A stretch of DNA of 64,000 nucleotides from an uncultured Bacteroidales bacterium (GCA_937886715.1 CAKZZD010000022.1:5645-69644), one strand, 5' to 3'; positions 26,901 through 35,587 are shown, numbered from the stretch's first letter. Notes: generated by a model from the letters alone, not told the origin. A program made the numbers and translations.

Positions 26901-29900
26901 GCTTAATCTGATCCATCTGGTTGAGTCCCAAATTGCGGACATCGACATCCATCACCACATTTCCGCACGAGTTATAAACTATGGTATCTGCGCCTTCTTG
27001 TTCATAGATGGCAGCATCGGTATTCGGTATGCCTATCAGATTGATCTCGATCGGAGAGAGCGATCCGATACATCCATAGTTGACATTGCTTAAGCGGATA
27101 TTGGGGCGGTTGTTGCCTTTTGTGCCCGAACCGACAAAATCAACAATTGAAGGCGAGAGCTGCGAGGCATTGTTTTTATGGAGCGTGGTGTTCGATTTGG
27201 CCGTGTATTGGGTCTGCACGCCGGAAGTGATGGTTGAGCTGATCGAATGTGACACCTGGACCACAATGCTGGAGGTTCCGTCCCAGTTGAATGGGGTATC
27301 CAACTGATGAGAGACCCAAGTATGAACATCGGTCTGATACAATGACATCGAAGAGCGGTGATAGACCACCTCGGTTGGTTTCCAGGCGGAGTTGCCTGAG
27401 AAGATGGTGTCCGTGGTCAGGCCTAAAGCGATATAGTACTCGTCGAAGGTGACAGAGTCTCTTCCGGCCCAAATAGAATCCAGATGGAATGCCACTTCGG
27501 TGATCGGCCCTGCTTGCAATCCGGCAGCATTGAGCTCGGCTGCGGAGTAAATATACTGCTGCTTTCCATACTTGCTGTTAGGCTGATACGGTGAAGGATA
27601 AGCTGTCTTTGATGTAAGAGTCGTGCCTGTACCGATTTGACCTCCGATTGACGTTGCCACAATATATCCTACGGCCATCGTCTGATTCGTATAGAGGATG
27701 TCAGTAATGTGAGTATATCCGGTATCAACAGGCTGCATGTCAGCATTGTACCACACAGGAACGACACCAGAAGCAGGATGGTGCACCATCGTATCGCGCG
27801 TGGCATATGGAACATTCCTCACACTATCGTAATCAGGAATACCTGGTGTCATTCTCGACCATATTTCTGCATGCAGAGTATCGTTGGAATGTTGCGGATC
27901 ACCCGCCACTGACGTAGCCCATACCGCCACATTAAACAACGAATCCGATGTCACAGTCAAGTCAAGCGGCTGGGTGAATGTATACGTGACACGACTTCTT
28001 CCGCCAATGCCTCCGGGAATATCTTCACTCACAGTCGCCCCGCCGGCGGAATAATTCAGAGTCAAGGAATTGATTGCCTGAGAACCATAGTTGACCACAT
28101 CAACAGTCACATTCTCGACCCCCAGACCGCAGCCTTCGGGCAACTGCAGGTTTGATAATTCAATATCAGCAGTAGGAGGTGCAATGATGGTCACGTAAGC
28201 CGTAGCAAACGATCCGGGACAGCCATTGTCGACATATCTTATCCATGACGGATTGTTACGGTCAAGGAACAATGGGTTGTCGTTCGTGGCGACAGTCCAG
28301 TCGGTCGAGTTGCCGTTGAATGCACTACGATAGAATCCGCCAGTGGTGTTGGTAGGCACCGTCACTCCGCTTCCAGTCCATACATAATTCGGCACATTCT
28401 GTGTCGACCATTTCACGGCTTGCGTCGAACTGGCCGTGATGACATCATTCAATGGGATAGCATCTTCAACCACACCGCCTCGACGGTACACGAAACCAAT
28501 ATTGGCGTTGTAGTTGGGGGAAATGGAAGTGCCTGAATGGACCGTGGTGGGCATGAAGGAGGAAACGCCACCCGTCCACTGAACCACAACTGACTGGCCT
28601 GGGGCAAGGCTGATGTCGCCAAATGTAAATACCTTATTATTCAAGCTTGATGTCGGCGACACTGTCATCAGAGTGTCTCCTTGGAGATGCGCCGTGCCAT
28701 CACCGACATTTGTCAGCTGAATAGCCACCTTTGTTCCATTAGCCATCCACACAGGCGTCGGGAAAGTCAATCCTTCGGTATTGTTGCTCTTTAGCAATTG
28801 CACTTGGGTAATACGCACGATGGGCATCTCTCGCTGCTGGCGGAAATAGAACTGCGTATCCATTCTAATAATATCTGTTGTCAGCGAGGGTCCAATGGCA
28901 ATAGGATCCTCATCGTCCTGATTGGCGAACCAATAGATTTGCGACGGACGGTGGGGAGCTGAAGTGTTATTGTACACGGCCCAGGTGTCAACACCTGCCG
29001 TGGGGGTGATAGTTGCCGAGGTCGCGTAGCTGATAGGGACAGTGATATCTGTCGGAGCTGCTGGATGGTAGCGACTCACCACCGTGAACACATTCGTGTC
29101 GTTGGTCTGATTGGGGTCGCTAGCCGAAACCGTCCACACCTTGATGGTATAGGTGGCATCAAGCAAACCGTTCGGGGGAAGTTGAACGGTGGCCCCAGTA
29201 TGATAGTCAATAGTGTCCTCTCCGGGTAACGCACGAGACACCGTCACGGTATGCGACGGCAGATTGTTCACCTTGTAACCAATCGTCAGTGGCACCGTAC
29301 CATTCGGGTCGTAAGCACTGACTCCGCTGTTTCTTACGCGCACAATCAGCTCCACATTGTCTGGCAATGCACAATTGTCCGCAGCCGGCTGAACCAAAGC
29401 CTCTGGCTCAAAATCATAGAACAGCGAAGAGAACTCAAAAGCGCCCGGGCATGTGGCCACGGTGCTTCTCAACGTGTCGAACATGTCCACCGTGACTTGC
29501 GGGAATGGAACACCGACACCTTTTACAAGGCGGCTGTAGGTTCTCAGGTCAACCAGTGATCCGTTCAAGAATCCCGGATTGACACTTGCCGACAGACTAT
29601 CCATCGGCACGGCAGCCTGCCATGCAGACAAATTGCTGTAAGAAGTACCAGAATAACGGTTAAGAGTCTCGCTCAAAGAGTAGTAGATATTATTACTCAC
29701 CGTATTCGAAGTCGCATCACCAGGGATAAAGTTGAACGCATAGTTGACATCATCAAACGAAGCCACAATATTGTTGATAAAACGGCTATTTGTGATGGTG
29801 CCACCACCGAACGTGGCTGCTGCAATATTGTTGCGCATGGGGGCGGTCATCTTGACCGAGTTGTATACTGCATCAAGCCAATCGCACTGAATGATATTGA

Positions 29901-32733
29901 AACTCGTTCGCAGAAGGTTGGCCGAGGCATCATCGGCACACACCACCATATTATTCGCAATCAGAGCATGTGAGGCAGAAGTGCCGTTGATGTTGCTGGC
30001 GCCAACACCTCCTGCTCCATGCGACGTATAGATTTTGTTACCGAGAATCCGCATGTTGCCATAGTTTTCATACAGCAGCATCACGTAGCTCGAGTTGCTC
30101 ATGACATCATAAAGTTCATTGTGGTCAATCAGCACGTCCGTCTGGTTCTGCACACTCAGGGCATTGACATATTGATTGCGGAACACACAATTTTTCACCA
30201 CACAGCCACTTGAGCGCATATCGCTAGCTTGGCCAATGATATTAGCACCTATCGCACCACCTTCGAACGTGCAGGCATCCACTATCAGGTTGTTACCGAA
30301 GCCGGAATGCAACAAGGATCCAATACGCAGGGCAGCCGACGCATTCTGCAGACTGTCGACAAACGTACATCTCTCGAATCGGCAACCGTGGCTTTCCATA
30401 CCCATTGTGACCATATTGGTCAAGGCCCCACTGCGTCTCACAAATTTCAGGTCACGGAAACGGAAATATCCGGTCTGTTCCATATTGACGATCTCGTTTA
30501 CCCCCATCGTCTCGTCGGCATAGATAGTCACATTGCCGCTGAGCGGACGGATGACCACATAATGCTGCTCGCTGATACCTGGCACTGATGGAATAGTAAA
30601 GGCGGGATAGTATCCTGGAGCCAGCTTCACCACGAGGCTGTCGTCAACTCCGCACTGGCTCAACGTGTACAGAAACTCTTCAATCGAGTTATAGTCCGGT
30701 GCCACACCGCCAATCTGCTTTTGACCGTTCAATGGTCCGTCGCAGACGATGAAACGGGTAAACAATGAGTCGTTATTCGGCTCATGGTCACGATAAACAA
30801 CTCCGCTTGCCGTCAAGCTGTCTTCCACCCAGGCCCTCACATAATGATATCCTGGAGTGAGGTTCACGTTGTTGTTGATGGTCACTGTCGTTTCACCGTT
30901 GCCCGACAACGACCCCGACCAATCGTAATAGCCATATGTGGCATCGTCGATCACATACGATATCCTGACTGCATTCACCGGCAACGAGCCGTAATTCTTC
31001 AACTTCACATCAATATGGCTTGGCACGCTCGCTATGGGGGTGGCCTCGTTCGGGTACACAAACTCACTCACTCCCAGGTCGTACTTCAATGCCTGATGTT
31101 TGTGCATCATGGGCACAAACGACGGACGCACCGTCAACACATCGCTGGCATTTTTAAACGTGTTATGTGTATACGGGTTGTAATTGAACTCCTCTTCACC
31201 GCCATTCTGCAACAGGGTGCTCTTGCCGGTAACCGTCGGAATCATCTTCACCGATGTCGAAGCCCCGTCATAACGATTGTCATATATCACCTGCATCAGA
31301 ATATCTTTTCCGGCATAGAAGAATGTATCTTGCAGATGAATGGTCACTTCGGCATTTGAACCCACTTCCTGTAGCACCAGGGTCGAATCGTACACTGCCT
31401 GATAGTATCCGCTATAGAAAGGAACCAAGCCACCAGTGGTAGGGACCTCCACCTCATAGTTGGTCCCCACATTTCTCATCCTTATCTGGAACTTCTCTCG
31501 CGTCTGCACCGAATTGGGCACTGCCACCGTGAATCGCAAATCCGTAATGGCACCAGGCTTATATCCTGCGTCAGCCAGCAGCGCCGAATCGTACACCCAC
31601 TCACACTTGTTGTCTGCATTCGAGGAAAATGGCACCAAAGCCGAATAATACGCCACCGTCGACCCGACAAATCCCGCCGGTGTCGATGTGGGCGACATCT
31701 CCGATCCACGCACACACCTATATTCCACCCAAGAATTCACCGCAGCAGGGAATGTGGCCATATTGGCATTAGTCGTGGCATCACGCACCACACAATAAAA
31801 ACGCATCAACGTATCAAAACCCTCAAATGGAATACGGGCTTCGTAACGGTGGGGCACAGCGGCACCCGCATATGTGGCATTTGTCACTCTTGTCATCGGC
31901 AGCCGAATCGGTGCCGCATTGCCGGAGCCAACTTTGTAGTACAGATAAACCGAGTCGGGATTAATGCCCTGCGAAACGGGAGTGCTCGCATCCAGAACCA
32001 CCTTTGCGCCACGGCTGCTGGGCAACAAACCTCCATCAGGATAGCAACGCATCGAAATCACAGGAGTGATCATCTGGTTCTGGCTCGAACGAATCATGAT
32101 GTTGTCCAACCACCAGTTGCCAGCCGTAGATGCCGACCCTAAATGTTTCTTCAACACAAACTTGAACATGAGCTTGCGCTCGTTGACAGGGATCGATCCC
32201 GTTATAATGTCATTGATGTCGAAACGCTCACTCTTCCACAAATCATTGCTGACCGAGGTGGCATTGCTCCACGCATCATACGAATACACATTGAAATTCG
32301 ACAGACTGGCAAACGAACTACTTCCTCCATTCGTACGATTGTAATGCTGCGTACCGTTCAGCTGAGTCCACTCGTTGTCGCTCTGCGCCGGGCGCTTCAC
32401 ATAAATCATTCCGATATTGATACTCGTCGTTGTCGGCGCCGTGCAGATATGATCGAACTCCATCGCTATGTATCTCAACGTAGTGTTCTGCGTGAAATCA
32501 ATCGTGTCCGATATCAGAACGATATCTTCTGACGTCGACTGTACCAACTTCAACGAACGGTTACCACTTGACTTGATCGAATTGTCGTAGACGGCTCCCG
32601 AGGTTGGAGACACAGAGAAATGCACAGGCTGACCTTGCTCAAAGCCCGCAGAGTACATTTCGAACACCTGCGCATGCGAAATCAGTGCGGAAAATGCAAA
32701 AATCGCCCCGATTATCAAAGTACGAAATTTCAT
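20926..32733 (-). CDS. Giant (3,935-aa) secreted T9SS cargo / surface protein
   Basis: Signal peptide MKFRTLIIGAIFAFSALISHAQ. Rough order, from positions: ~25-220, a jelly-roll-like segment ending NWWLDNIMIRS; ~545-670, CARDB-like Ig domain(s) (DLGVSEFVYP..IDVKLKNYGSLPVNAVRISY); ~670-1110, right-handed beta-helix (FERCTFVDS, VVKNCVFRNQYVNALSVQN, VLIDHNELYDV, ITNSRFINNIV); ~1110-2010, more CARDB-like repeats; ~2010-2400, a second beta-helix (VISNIRIEA, IRLLNNTIRVKG, LTLQGNTIDSG, LEITSNYI). Then CARDB repeats, a GEVED-like domain (~2930-3080, VYIDYDRSGEFTDNEKI), a second jelly-roll (~3215-3395), more CARDB, and a type A sorting domain (NFPNPFTNRTTVPFTLPEAA to the end). It is probably an adhesin or glycan-binding surface protein; the target is unknown. 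It has its own promoter and is followed by tilS. Confidence 0.88.
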   Translation of the reverse strand: MKFRTLIIGAIFAFSALISHAQVFEMYSAGFEQGQPVHFSVSPTSGAVYDNSIKSSGNRSLKLVQSTSEDIVLISDTIDFTQNTTLRYIAMEFDHICTAPTTTSINIGMIYVKRPAQSDNEWTQLNGTQHYNRTNGGSSSFASLSNFNVYSYDAWSNATSVSNDLWKSERFDINDIITGSIPVNERKLMFKFVLKKHLGSASTAGNWWLDNIMIRSSQNQMITPVISMRCYPDGGLLPSSRGAKVVLDASTPVSQGINPDSVYLYYKVGSGNAAPIRLPMTRVTNATYAGAAVPHRYEARIPFEGFDTLMRFYCVVRDATTNANMATFPAAVNSWVEYRCVRGSEMSPTSTPAGFVGSTVAYYSALVPFSSNADNKCEWVYDSALLADAGYKPGAITDLRFTVAVPNSVQTREKFQIRMRNVGTNYEVEVPTTGGLVPFYSGYYQAVYDSTLVLQEVGSNAEVTIHLQDTFFYAGKDILMQVIYDNRYDGASTSVKMIPTVTGKSTLLQNGGEEEFNYNPYTHNTFKNASDVLTVRPSFVPMMHKHQALKYDLGVSEFVYPNEATPIASVPSHIDVKLKNYGSLPVNAVRISYVIDDATYGYYDWSGSLSGNGETTVTINNNVNLTPGYHYVRAWVEDSLTASGVVYRDHEPNNDSLFTRFIVCDGPLNGQKQIGGVAPDYNSIEEFLYTLSQCGVDDSLVVKLAPGYYPAFTIPSVPGISEQHYVVIRPLSGNVTIYADETMGVNEIVNMEQTGYFRFRDLKFVRRSGALTNMVTMGMESHGCRFERCTFVDSLQNASAALRIGSLLHSGFGNNLIVDACTFEGGAIGANIIGQASDMRSSGCVVKNCVFRNQYVNALSVQNQTDVLIDHNELYDVMSNSSYVMLLYENYGNMRILGNKIYTSHGAGGVGASNINGTSASHALIANNMVVCADDASANLLRTSFNIIQCDWLDAVYNSVKMTAPMRNNIAAATFGGGTITNSRFINNIVASFDDVNYAFNFIPGDATSNTVSNNIYYSLSETLNRYSGTSYSNLSAWQAAVPMDSLSASVNPGFLNGSLVDLRTYSRLVKGVGVPFPQVTVDMFDTLRSTVATCPGAFEFSSLFYDFEPEALVQPAADNCALPDNVELIVRVRNSGVSAYDPNGTVPLTIGYKVNNLPSHTVTVSRALPGEDTIDYHTGATVQLPPNGLLDATYTIKVWTVSASDPNQTNDTNVFTVVSRYHPAAPTDITVPISYATSATITPTAGVDTWAVYNNTSAPHRPSQIYWFANQDDEDPIAIGPSLTTDIIRMDTQFYFRQQREMPIVRITQVQLLKSNNTEGLTFPTPVWMANGTKVAIQLTNVGDGTAHLQGDTLMTVSPTSSLNNKVFTFGDISLAPGQSVVVQWTGGVSSFMPTTVHSGTSISPNYNANIGFVYRRGGVVEDAIPLNDVITASSTQAVKWSTQNVPNYVWTGSGVTVPTNTTGGFYRSAFNGNSTDWTVATNDNPLFLDRNNPSWIRYVDNGCPGSFATAYVTIIAPPTADIELSNLQLPEGCGLGVENVTVDVVNYGSQAINSLTLNYSAGGATVSEDIPGGIGGRSRVTYTFTQPLDLTVTSDSLFNVAVWATSVAGDPQHSNDTLHAEIWSRMTPGIPDYDSVRNVPYATRDTMVHHPASGVVPVWYNADMQPVDTGYTHITDILYTNQTMAVGYIVATSIGGQIGTGTTLTSKTAYPSPYQPNSKYGKQQYIYSAAELNAAGLQAGPITEVAFHLDSIWAGRDSVTFDEYYIALGLTTDTIFSGNSAWKPTEVVYHRSSMSLYQTDVHTWVSHQLDTPFNWDGTSSIVVQVSHSISSTITSGVQTQYTAKSNTTLHKNNASQLSPSIVDFVGSGTKGNNRPNIRLSNVNYGCIGSLSPIEINLIGIPNTDAAIYEQEGADTIVYNSCGNVVMDVDVRNLGLNQMDQIKLVYSIDGAANDSTLITTSLAPGQRSTYQLFDTPLLPGRHSVTAVVKVAGDDVASNDTLTIQFLVRFCAGIYSIATDTGDFHSFSAAIDTLNVVGIDGAVIFNVSPGTYNEQVVLNHVQGSSSVSTLTFRGIGDENPLLTASTSQASNYVFQLDGASNVVISNIRIEARPTANNVNYAHALVMQNADNIRLLNNTIRVKGTINNVNASCIVLGDDVTNLTLQGNTIDSGYYSLRATGTGYSNFTLRNNNITHFWYRGLEIRGLSNLEITSNYIRSGVSVNSRPLIGMSLSNLDGSVTIQRNHVYLIDDKSGGKRGIQLNNVQGTSRSWVFVKNNMISTSGSASAGNLAPSSGIYIDSSSAYINVYYNTARVYAGQPPAVFNPTVTNSVTSTAFYAGPTTTNIQVMNNIFANASGLYAYYVAAPTSVTSSNYNVYYTDCEYIAYWVTPQATLTDLQTTNGDDGSSLNERPYFTAPDDLHLLMTNFVDKAQYNTDVTDDIDGFTRPQIPAPTIGAHEMPRLNHDMSIVEIISPSMPLSALAPNNIEGDSVLVKASFYNNGIATETNVRWYAYIEGHESVTTTPIRNLGTFQSSVLKTDSVMMPTTLGIIDTHTLHVVLLVNIDSNMRDNDLTTPIYLAPAFNLEAVRMTAPEGCYLQNSTITITIKNSGFKDIPANSTVELGYHTQGYSPNFIPNNPNANKINIPTMVDTVREYHTLETLLPINASRTFTFNTTANLYPTDTAANIKVRVNGWCNYQYDVIPANDSTGLPTSSSPVINSWYTPAPPDGHDTTLAYGTWGAVTASQENLRPIRWYRDSLQAPFYTGNNYLLSTRWGNTPQYFHDSTYYLNCLSDKGCASAFSPVTVHVAPRIANDIAFEEILAPLGSRVYMSNDTVRVQIANYGTATQSNFPVTYELKRGNTVLQHVTEICTEPIIGGQNYAFTFDSLLTIPTPTTNQNYSLVVWTDLATDGTRRNDTIRAPYTFRSLAENTYCTPTTPLEASLNISRVAFNQIDFDIPPLSSGRAYNNLALYQNPEYPVLHLTRGTVDSVFVMLSTLNDTRAITANVAVYIDYDRSGEFTDNEKIAYNLSTLYTGQLFGAEVTIPDTASYGFMRMRVVACSGTGNPNPCLEDPGHVIDFMLHIDPEPLANDIALTQIASPRNHLIREEGSTVNDSSRVITFRMANKGTEHVSNVHIFYRYDALETGDNSMGDFVWTGSLMPGASTLVSLPEHVFPFGTTMVNIWQESDGDLDSTNNSLFYEYNRFHVITLTLRDNFDENLYWYAPSGNNEYSRNYWQLGTPAKTRIVGAYSEPNAWATDLTSTIVTGTRGNVSYLYSPVIDISVIKPDTLSFRLVRNLTNGSSLHIEYYDFENKWTKIEGDSADVWYNNAENKVFDGNSAGNAYQRYWISTKSISGNFQEKVQFRFVYQTPIGSNANTSFGEGCAVDDFVIGRAQRGIDVGVIAITKPVEPKYGQTIYPEVVVKNFGSDTIRSLQLGYTHYGIYLPRVTNLNCILPPGQTDTFTMESPFIITNIFPDTFNITAFTDLPLDYYKDNDTTSRDFVLSPLANDIAAEAFITPLERVIAGDTAVVVNMRIRNFGESSISRARATYVVNGVNRVDEDIDFEEILGRPLASLEYFNYTFRQRFHATMGMMDIVGIIKCDSNEYIYNDTITKRLHGISSITDLAAAGVVVDQSLYDSVRFELVIDNLGARGANGFEVGFWIDNDTTTMVREIYGREYPLPALETGYHVFSTKLKTRPAGYDIVSGYVKAAGDNDPSNDTTNVVMAQKIDLALLGIIVEERASNDCRVFVQVRNIGNVALIDKTYQFIMLINGNSDGLTFSTRHRIEAGQTVTLECPRTIPKDPMRHYQGYCTLDTTSFKVDVNPANNTTTNIIVKNYVDDIPDVNAGQIVLDQNFPNPFTNRTTVPFTLPEAAQVKFFVMDAMGHMLHSQSRFYPAGSNTIMLDMDNYSAGVYYYGIEVDGVRQMRKMILR

Positions 32734-32794
32734 ATTATATAACTTTTAATTTTTTATTCTTCAATCATTTACAAGCATAAATATACAATCTCGA

Positions 32795-32809
32795 CGCCCT
32801 TTTCGGGCG
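32795..32809 (-). other. Short 5'-leader hairpin of the giant gene
   Basis: CGCCC-N5-GGGCG inverted repeat between the -7 box (32824-32831) and the start codon at 32733. It could be a small leader stem-loop; function unknown. Confidence 0.35.
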
Positions 32810-32823
32810 ATCAAAACCAAATA

Positions 32824-32831
32824 CAAATGTA
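32824..32831 (-). promoter_or_regulatory. -7 box upstream of the giant T9SS cargo gene
   Basis: Minus-strand TACATTTG, an exact TAnnTTTG match, about 90 nt upstream of the start. This implies a leader of roughly 85 nt. The gap 32734-32941 holds no other gene that I can see. Confidence 0.5.
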
Positions 32832-32941
32832 CAAAAAAAAATGGACATTGAGCCCATTTTTATTTAAAAAATATTAAAAAGCAAAATCTTGCCCTGTCGT
32901 TGAAACCTTCCGCTAAAGGCAATCCTGCCCAAATTGCAAGT

Positions 32942-33697
32942 TCAGTTGACCCGTCGGCGCTGTCCTAAAGCCTCGTACATCATCACCCCGGCTGCCACCG
33001 ACACATTGAGCGAACTAACATCGCCAACAACAGGAAGATAAGCCATTATATCACTCATTTTCAACAATTCATGACTAATACCATGTTCCTCATTCCCCAT
33101 AATGAGCATCGTGGGAAGGCTGAAATCGACTTCGCGATAATACACACTTCCCTTTTCAGTCGATGCCACCACCTGCATCCCGCACTGCTTGGCCAGATTG
33201 ACCACCGTTTTCATATTGCTCTCTCGGCATATTGGAAGTCTCAACAGCGCCCCCGACGAGGTCTTGATGGCATTCTGGTTGATAGCGGCACTGCCGTGGT
33301 CAGGAACAATCAGCGCATCAACTCCCGCACACTCTGCAGTGCGGGCGATGGCGCCCATATTCCGCACATCGGTGATATGGTCGAGAAGCACCACCAAAGG
33401 GGACTTCCCTTCCTCTATCATATTCGGAATCAAGTCAATGAAACTATAGTATCCTATAGCGGCAATTAACGCTACAACTCCCTGATGATTGCCTTCTGCC
33501 ATCCGGTTGAGTTTCTCCGTGGGCACGTACTGGAAAGGCACCCCAGCTTGACGGATTTTGGTTTTCAATACGTTCGCCAAATCGCCCGACAATCCGTTCT
33601 GCATAAGCACTTTGTCGATCTGACGTCCACTCTCGATTGCCTCAATTACCGGGCGCAATCCATACACCACTTGAGAATTATTCTGTTTTTTGTCCAT
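32942..33697 (-). CDS. rlmB: SpoU/TrmH-family rRNA 2'-O-methyltransferase (RlmB)
   Basis: 251 aa, typical RlmB length. An N-terminal substrate-binding domain (VVYGLRPVIEAIESGRQIDKVLM, NRMAEGNHQGVVALIAAIGYYSF) precedes the SPOUT domain, with its three motifs: LVVLLDHITDVRNMGAIARTAECAGVDALIVP, PTMLIMGNEEHGIS and SLNVSVAAGVMMYEAL. It is predicted to methylate the 2'-O of G2251 in 23S rRNA, using SAM and a trefoil knot. Its first 20 nt overlap the end of the LolD-like gene, so it is the third gene of hutI-lolD-rlmB. Confidence 0.9.
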   Translation of the reverse strand: MDKKQNNSQVVYGLRPVIEAIESGRQIDKVLMQNGLSGDLANVLKTKIRQAGVPFQYVPTEKLNRMAEGNHQGVVALIAAIGYYSFIDLIPNMIEEGKSPLVVLLDHITDVRNMGAIARTAECAGVDALIVPDHGSAAINQNAIKTSSGALLRLPICRESNMKTVVNLAKQCGMQVVASTEKGSVYYREVDFSLPTMLIMGNEEHGISHELLKMSDIMAYLPVVGDVSSLNVSVAAGVMMYEALGQRRRVN

Positions 33698-34331
33698 CTT
33701 TTATCATAATTTTTTTATCTGCCATCGACGCTAATTCCTCGTTGTGCGTAACGATGATGAAAGTCTGACGGAACTGGTCCCTCAATCTGAAAAACAACTC
33801 ATGCAGCTCGCGGGCATGCACCGAATCAAGATTGCCCGAAGGCTCATCGGCCAGCACCGCCGCCGGCGAATTCATCAATGCCCTGGCCACCGCCACGCGC
33901 TGCTGCTCGCCACCCGACAGCTGCGTCGGCTTGTTCATGGCCCGATGGTCCACTTTCATAAACTGCAGCAGTTCCATCGCCCGATTTCTGGCGTCGGCCA
34001 GGCGCTGTCCTTTGATCATCGCAGGGATGCACACATTTTCCAGCGCCGTGAACTCGGGCAACAGATCGTGCGCCTGAAACACAAAGCCTATCTTCTCATT
34101 GCGGAAACGGGCCAACTCCTTCTCTTTCAACATGGCCACATTGACATCGTCATACCATATCTCGCCCCTGTCAGCCGTGTCGAGCGTGCCCAATATTTGA
34201 AGCAACGTGGTCTTTCCGGCACCCGATGCCCCCACGATGGACACTATCTCCCCCTGGCCAACCTCAAGCGACACACCTTTCAGCACATGCAGAGGGCCAT
34301 AACTCTTGTGGATATCGACGGCTTTGATCAT
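33678..34331 (-). CDS. LolD-type ABC transporter ATP-binding protein
   Basis: 217 aa. Walker A GASGAGKTTL, Q-loop FVFQAHDLLPEFTALENV, signature LSGGEQQRVAVARAL, and Walker B AVLADEPSGNLD, in the MacB/LolD arrangement (MIKAVDIHKSYGPLHVLKGVSLEV). Such ATPases drive mechanotransmission or lipoprotein-release complexes with FtsX/LolCE-type permeases. No permease gene is nearby, so the partner must be encoded elsewhere. It overlaps hutI by 4 nt (ATGA) at its start and rlmB by 20 nt at its end. Confidence 0.88.
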   Translation of the reverse strand: MIKAVDIHKSYGPLHVLKGVSLEVGQGEIVSIVGASGAGKTTLLQILGTLDTADRGEIWYDDVNVAMLKEKELARFRNEKIGFVFQAHDLLPEFTALENVCIPAMIKGQRLADARNRAMELLQFMKVDHRAMNKPTQLSGGEQQRVAVARALMNSPAAVLADEPSGNLDSVHARELHELFFRLRDQFRQTFIIVTHNEELASMADKKIMIKDGQKTE

Positions 34332-35563
34332 ACCTCAACGCCATTCAGAAACACCCGCTCCACCTTGTTCTCGCCATAGGCGTAGGGCATATATTCATAG
34401 CTCGGCATGGGCTTGGTGACAAGAAAGTTAGCCTTCTTCCCGACAGCAATGGTTCCCACCTCGTTGCTGACTCCCATGGCATAAGCCGTATTTAATGTGG
34501 TGGCATTCAATGCTTCTTCAGGCGTGAGCCGGTAACGGATGCAGGCCATCGAAAGGACAAGTTGCATATTCCCCGATGGCGAAGTGCCAGGATTATAGTC
34601 AGATGCCATTGCCACCGGAAGACCCGAATCAATCATCTTGCGCGCTGGCGAAAGGGGCAGATTGAGGAAGAAAGCGCAGCCCGGCAACACTGTGGGCATG
34701 GTATCGCTGCCTTTCAGGCACTCGATTTCGGCATCGCCCATCTGCTCAAGGTGGTCGACCGATATCGCTCCGTACTTGACCCCTACCTGCACTCCTCCCG
34801 AAACAGCCATCTCATTGGCGTGGATCTTCGGGCGCATGCCATATCGTATGCCAGCCTCCAGTATACGTTCGGTATCCGCAACCGTGAAGAAACCCTGGTC
34901 ACAAAACACATCTATAAAGTCGGCCAATCCTTCAGCCGCTACTTTCGGTATCATCTCATTGATAACCAAGTCGACATAATCCTCCTGATGACCGCGGTAT
35001 TCCATCGGGATACCATGGGCGCCCAGGAAGTTCGACTTGATAGTCATAGGTGACTTCTCCTTCAGACGACGGATCACGCGCAGGAGCTTCAGCTCGCTCT
35101 CTGTCGACAGGCCATAGCCGCTCTTGATTTCAATAGCGCCCGTACCCATGCGCAACACATCCTCGAGGCGCCGCCATGCCATGTCGTACAGCTCGTCTTC
35201 CGAGGCTGCTGCCGTGGCCTTGGCCGAGTTGAGGATACCTCCTCCCCTCTTGGCTATCTCCTCATAACTGAGGCCGCGGATTTTGTCAACGAACTCATGC
35301 TCTCGCGAATTGGCATACACAATATGCGTGTGCGAATCGCAAAACGTCGGGAAAACCAACCTCCCTGTAGCATCCACCTCACGGTCGGCACATCCGCTCC
35401 ATCCCCGCATCGGCCCAAAGTCCTTGATCTTGCCATCCTCCACCAAGAGATAGGCATCCTTGATCGTCTCCATTTGCGCCATCTCTTTACCCATGGCGCG
35501 AAGCTTCGGCTGGCCGGTCTCCACCTGCACCAGTTCCTTTATGTTCTTTATCAGTGTGCGCAT
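34328..35563 (-). CDS. hutI: Imidazolonepropionase (HutI)
   Basis: 411 aa, normal for the family. It is an amidohydrolase-fold enzyme that hydrolyses 4-imidazolone-5-propanoate to N-formimino-L-glutamate, the third step of histidine degradation. It shows a composite-domain start (LLVEDGKIKDFGPM), the metal site FPTFCDSHTHIVYANSREHEF, then YEEIAKRGGGILNSAKAT, EIKSGYGLSTESELKLLRVIRRL, FCDQGFF and IHANEMAVSGGVQVGVKYGAISVDHLEQM, and the Asp of ASDYNPGTSPSG. No other hut genes are in the window. A TAnnTTTG box 25 nt upstream starts the hutI-lolD-rlmB transcript. Confidence 0.95.
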   Translation of the reverse strand: MRTLIKNIKELVQVETGQPKLRAMGKEMAQMETIKDAYLLVEDGKIKDFGPMRGWSGCADREVDATGRLVFPTFCDSHTHIVYANSREHEFVDKIRGLSYEEIAKRGGGILNSAKATAAASEDELYDMAWRRLEDVLRMGTGAIEIKSGYGLSTESELKLLRVIRRLKEKSPMTIKSNFLGAHGIPMEYRGHQEDYVDLVINEMIPKVAAEGLADFIDVFCDQGFFTVADTERILEAGIRYGMRPKIHANEMAVSGGVQVGVKYGAISVDHLEQMGDAEIECLKGSDTMPTVLPGCAFFLNLPLSPARKMIDSGLPVAMASDYNPGTSPSGNMQLVLSMACIRYRLTPEEALNATTLNTAYAMGVSNEVGTIAVGKKANFLVTKPMPSYEYMPYAYGENKVERVFLNGVEV

Positions 35564-35587
35564 AATCTGCAGTCGTTAAATCGCCTG

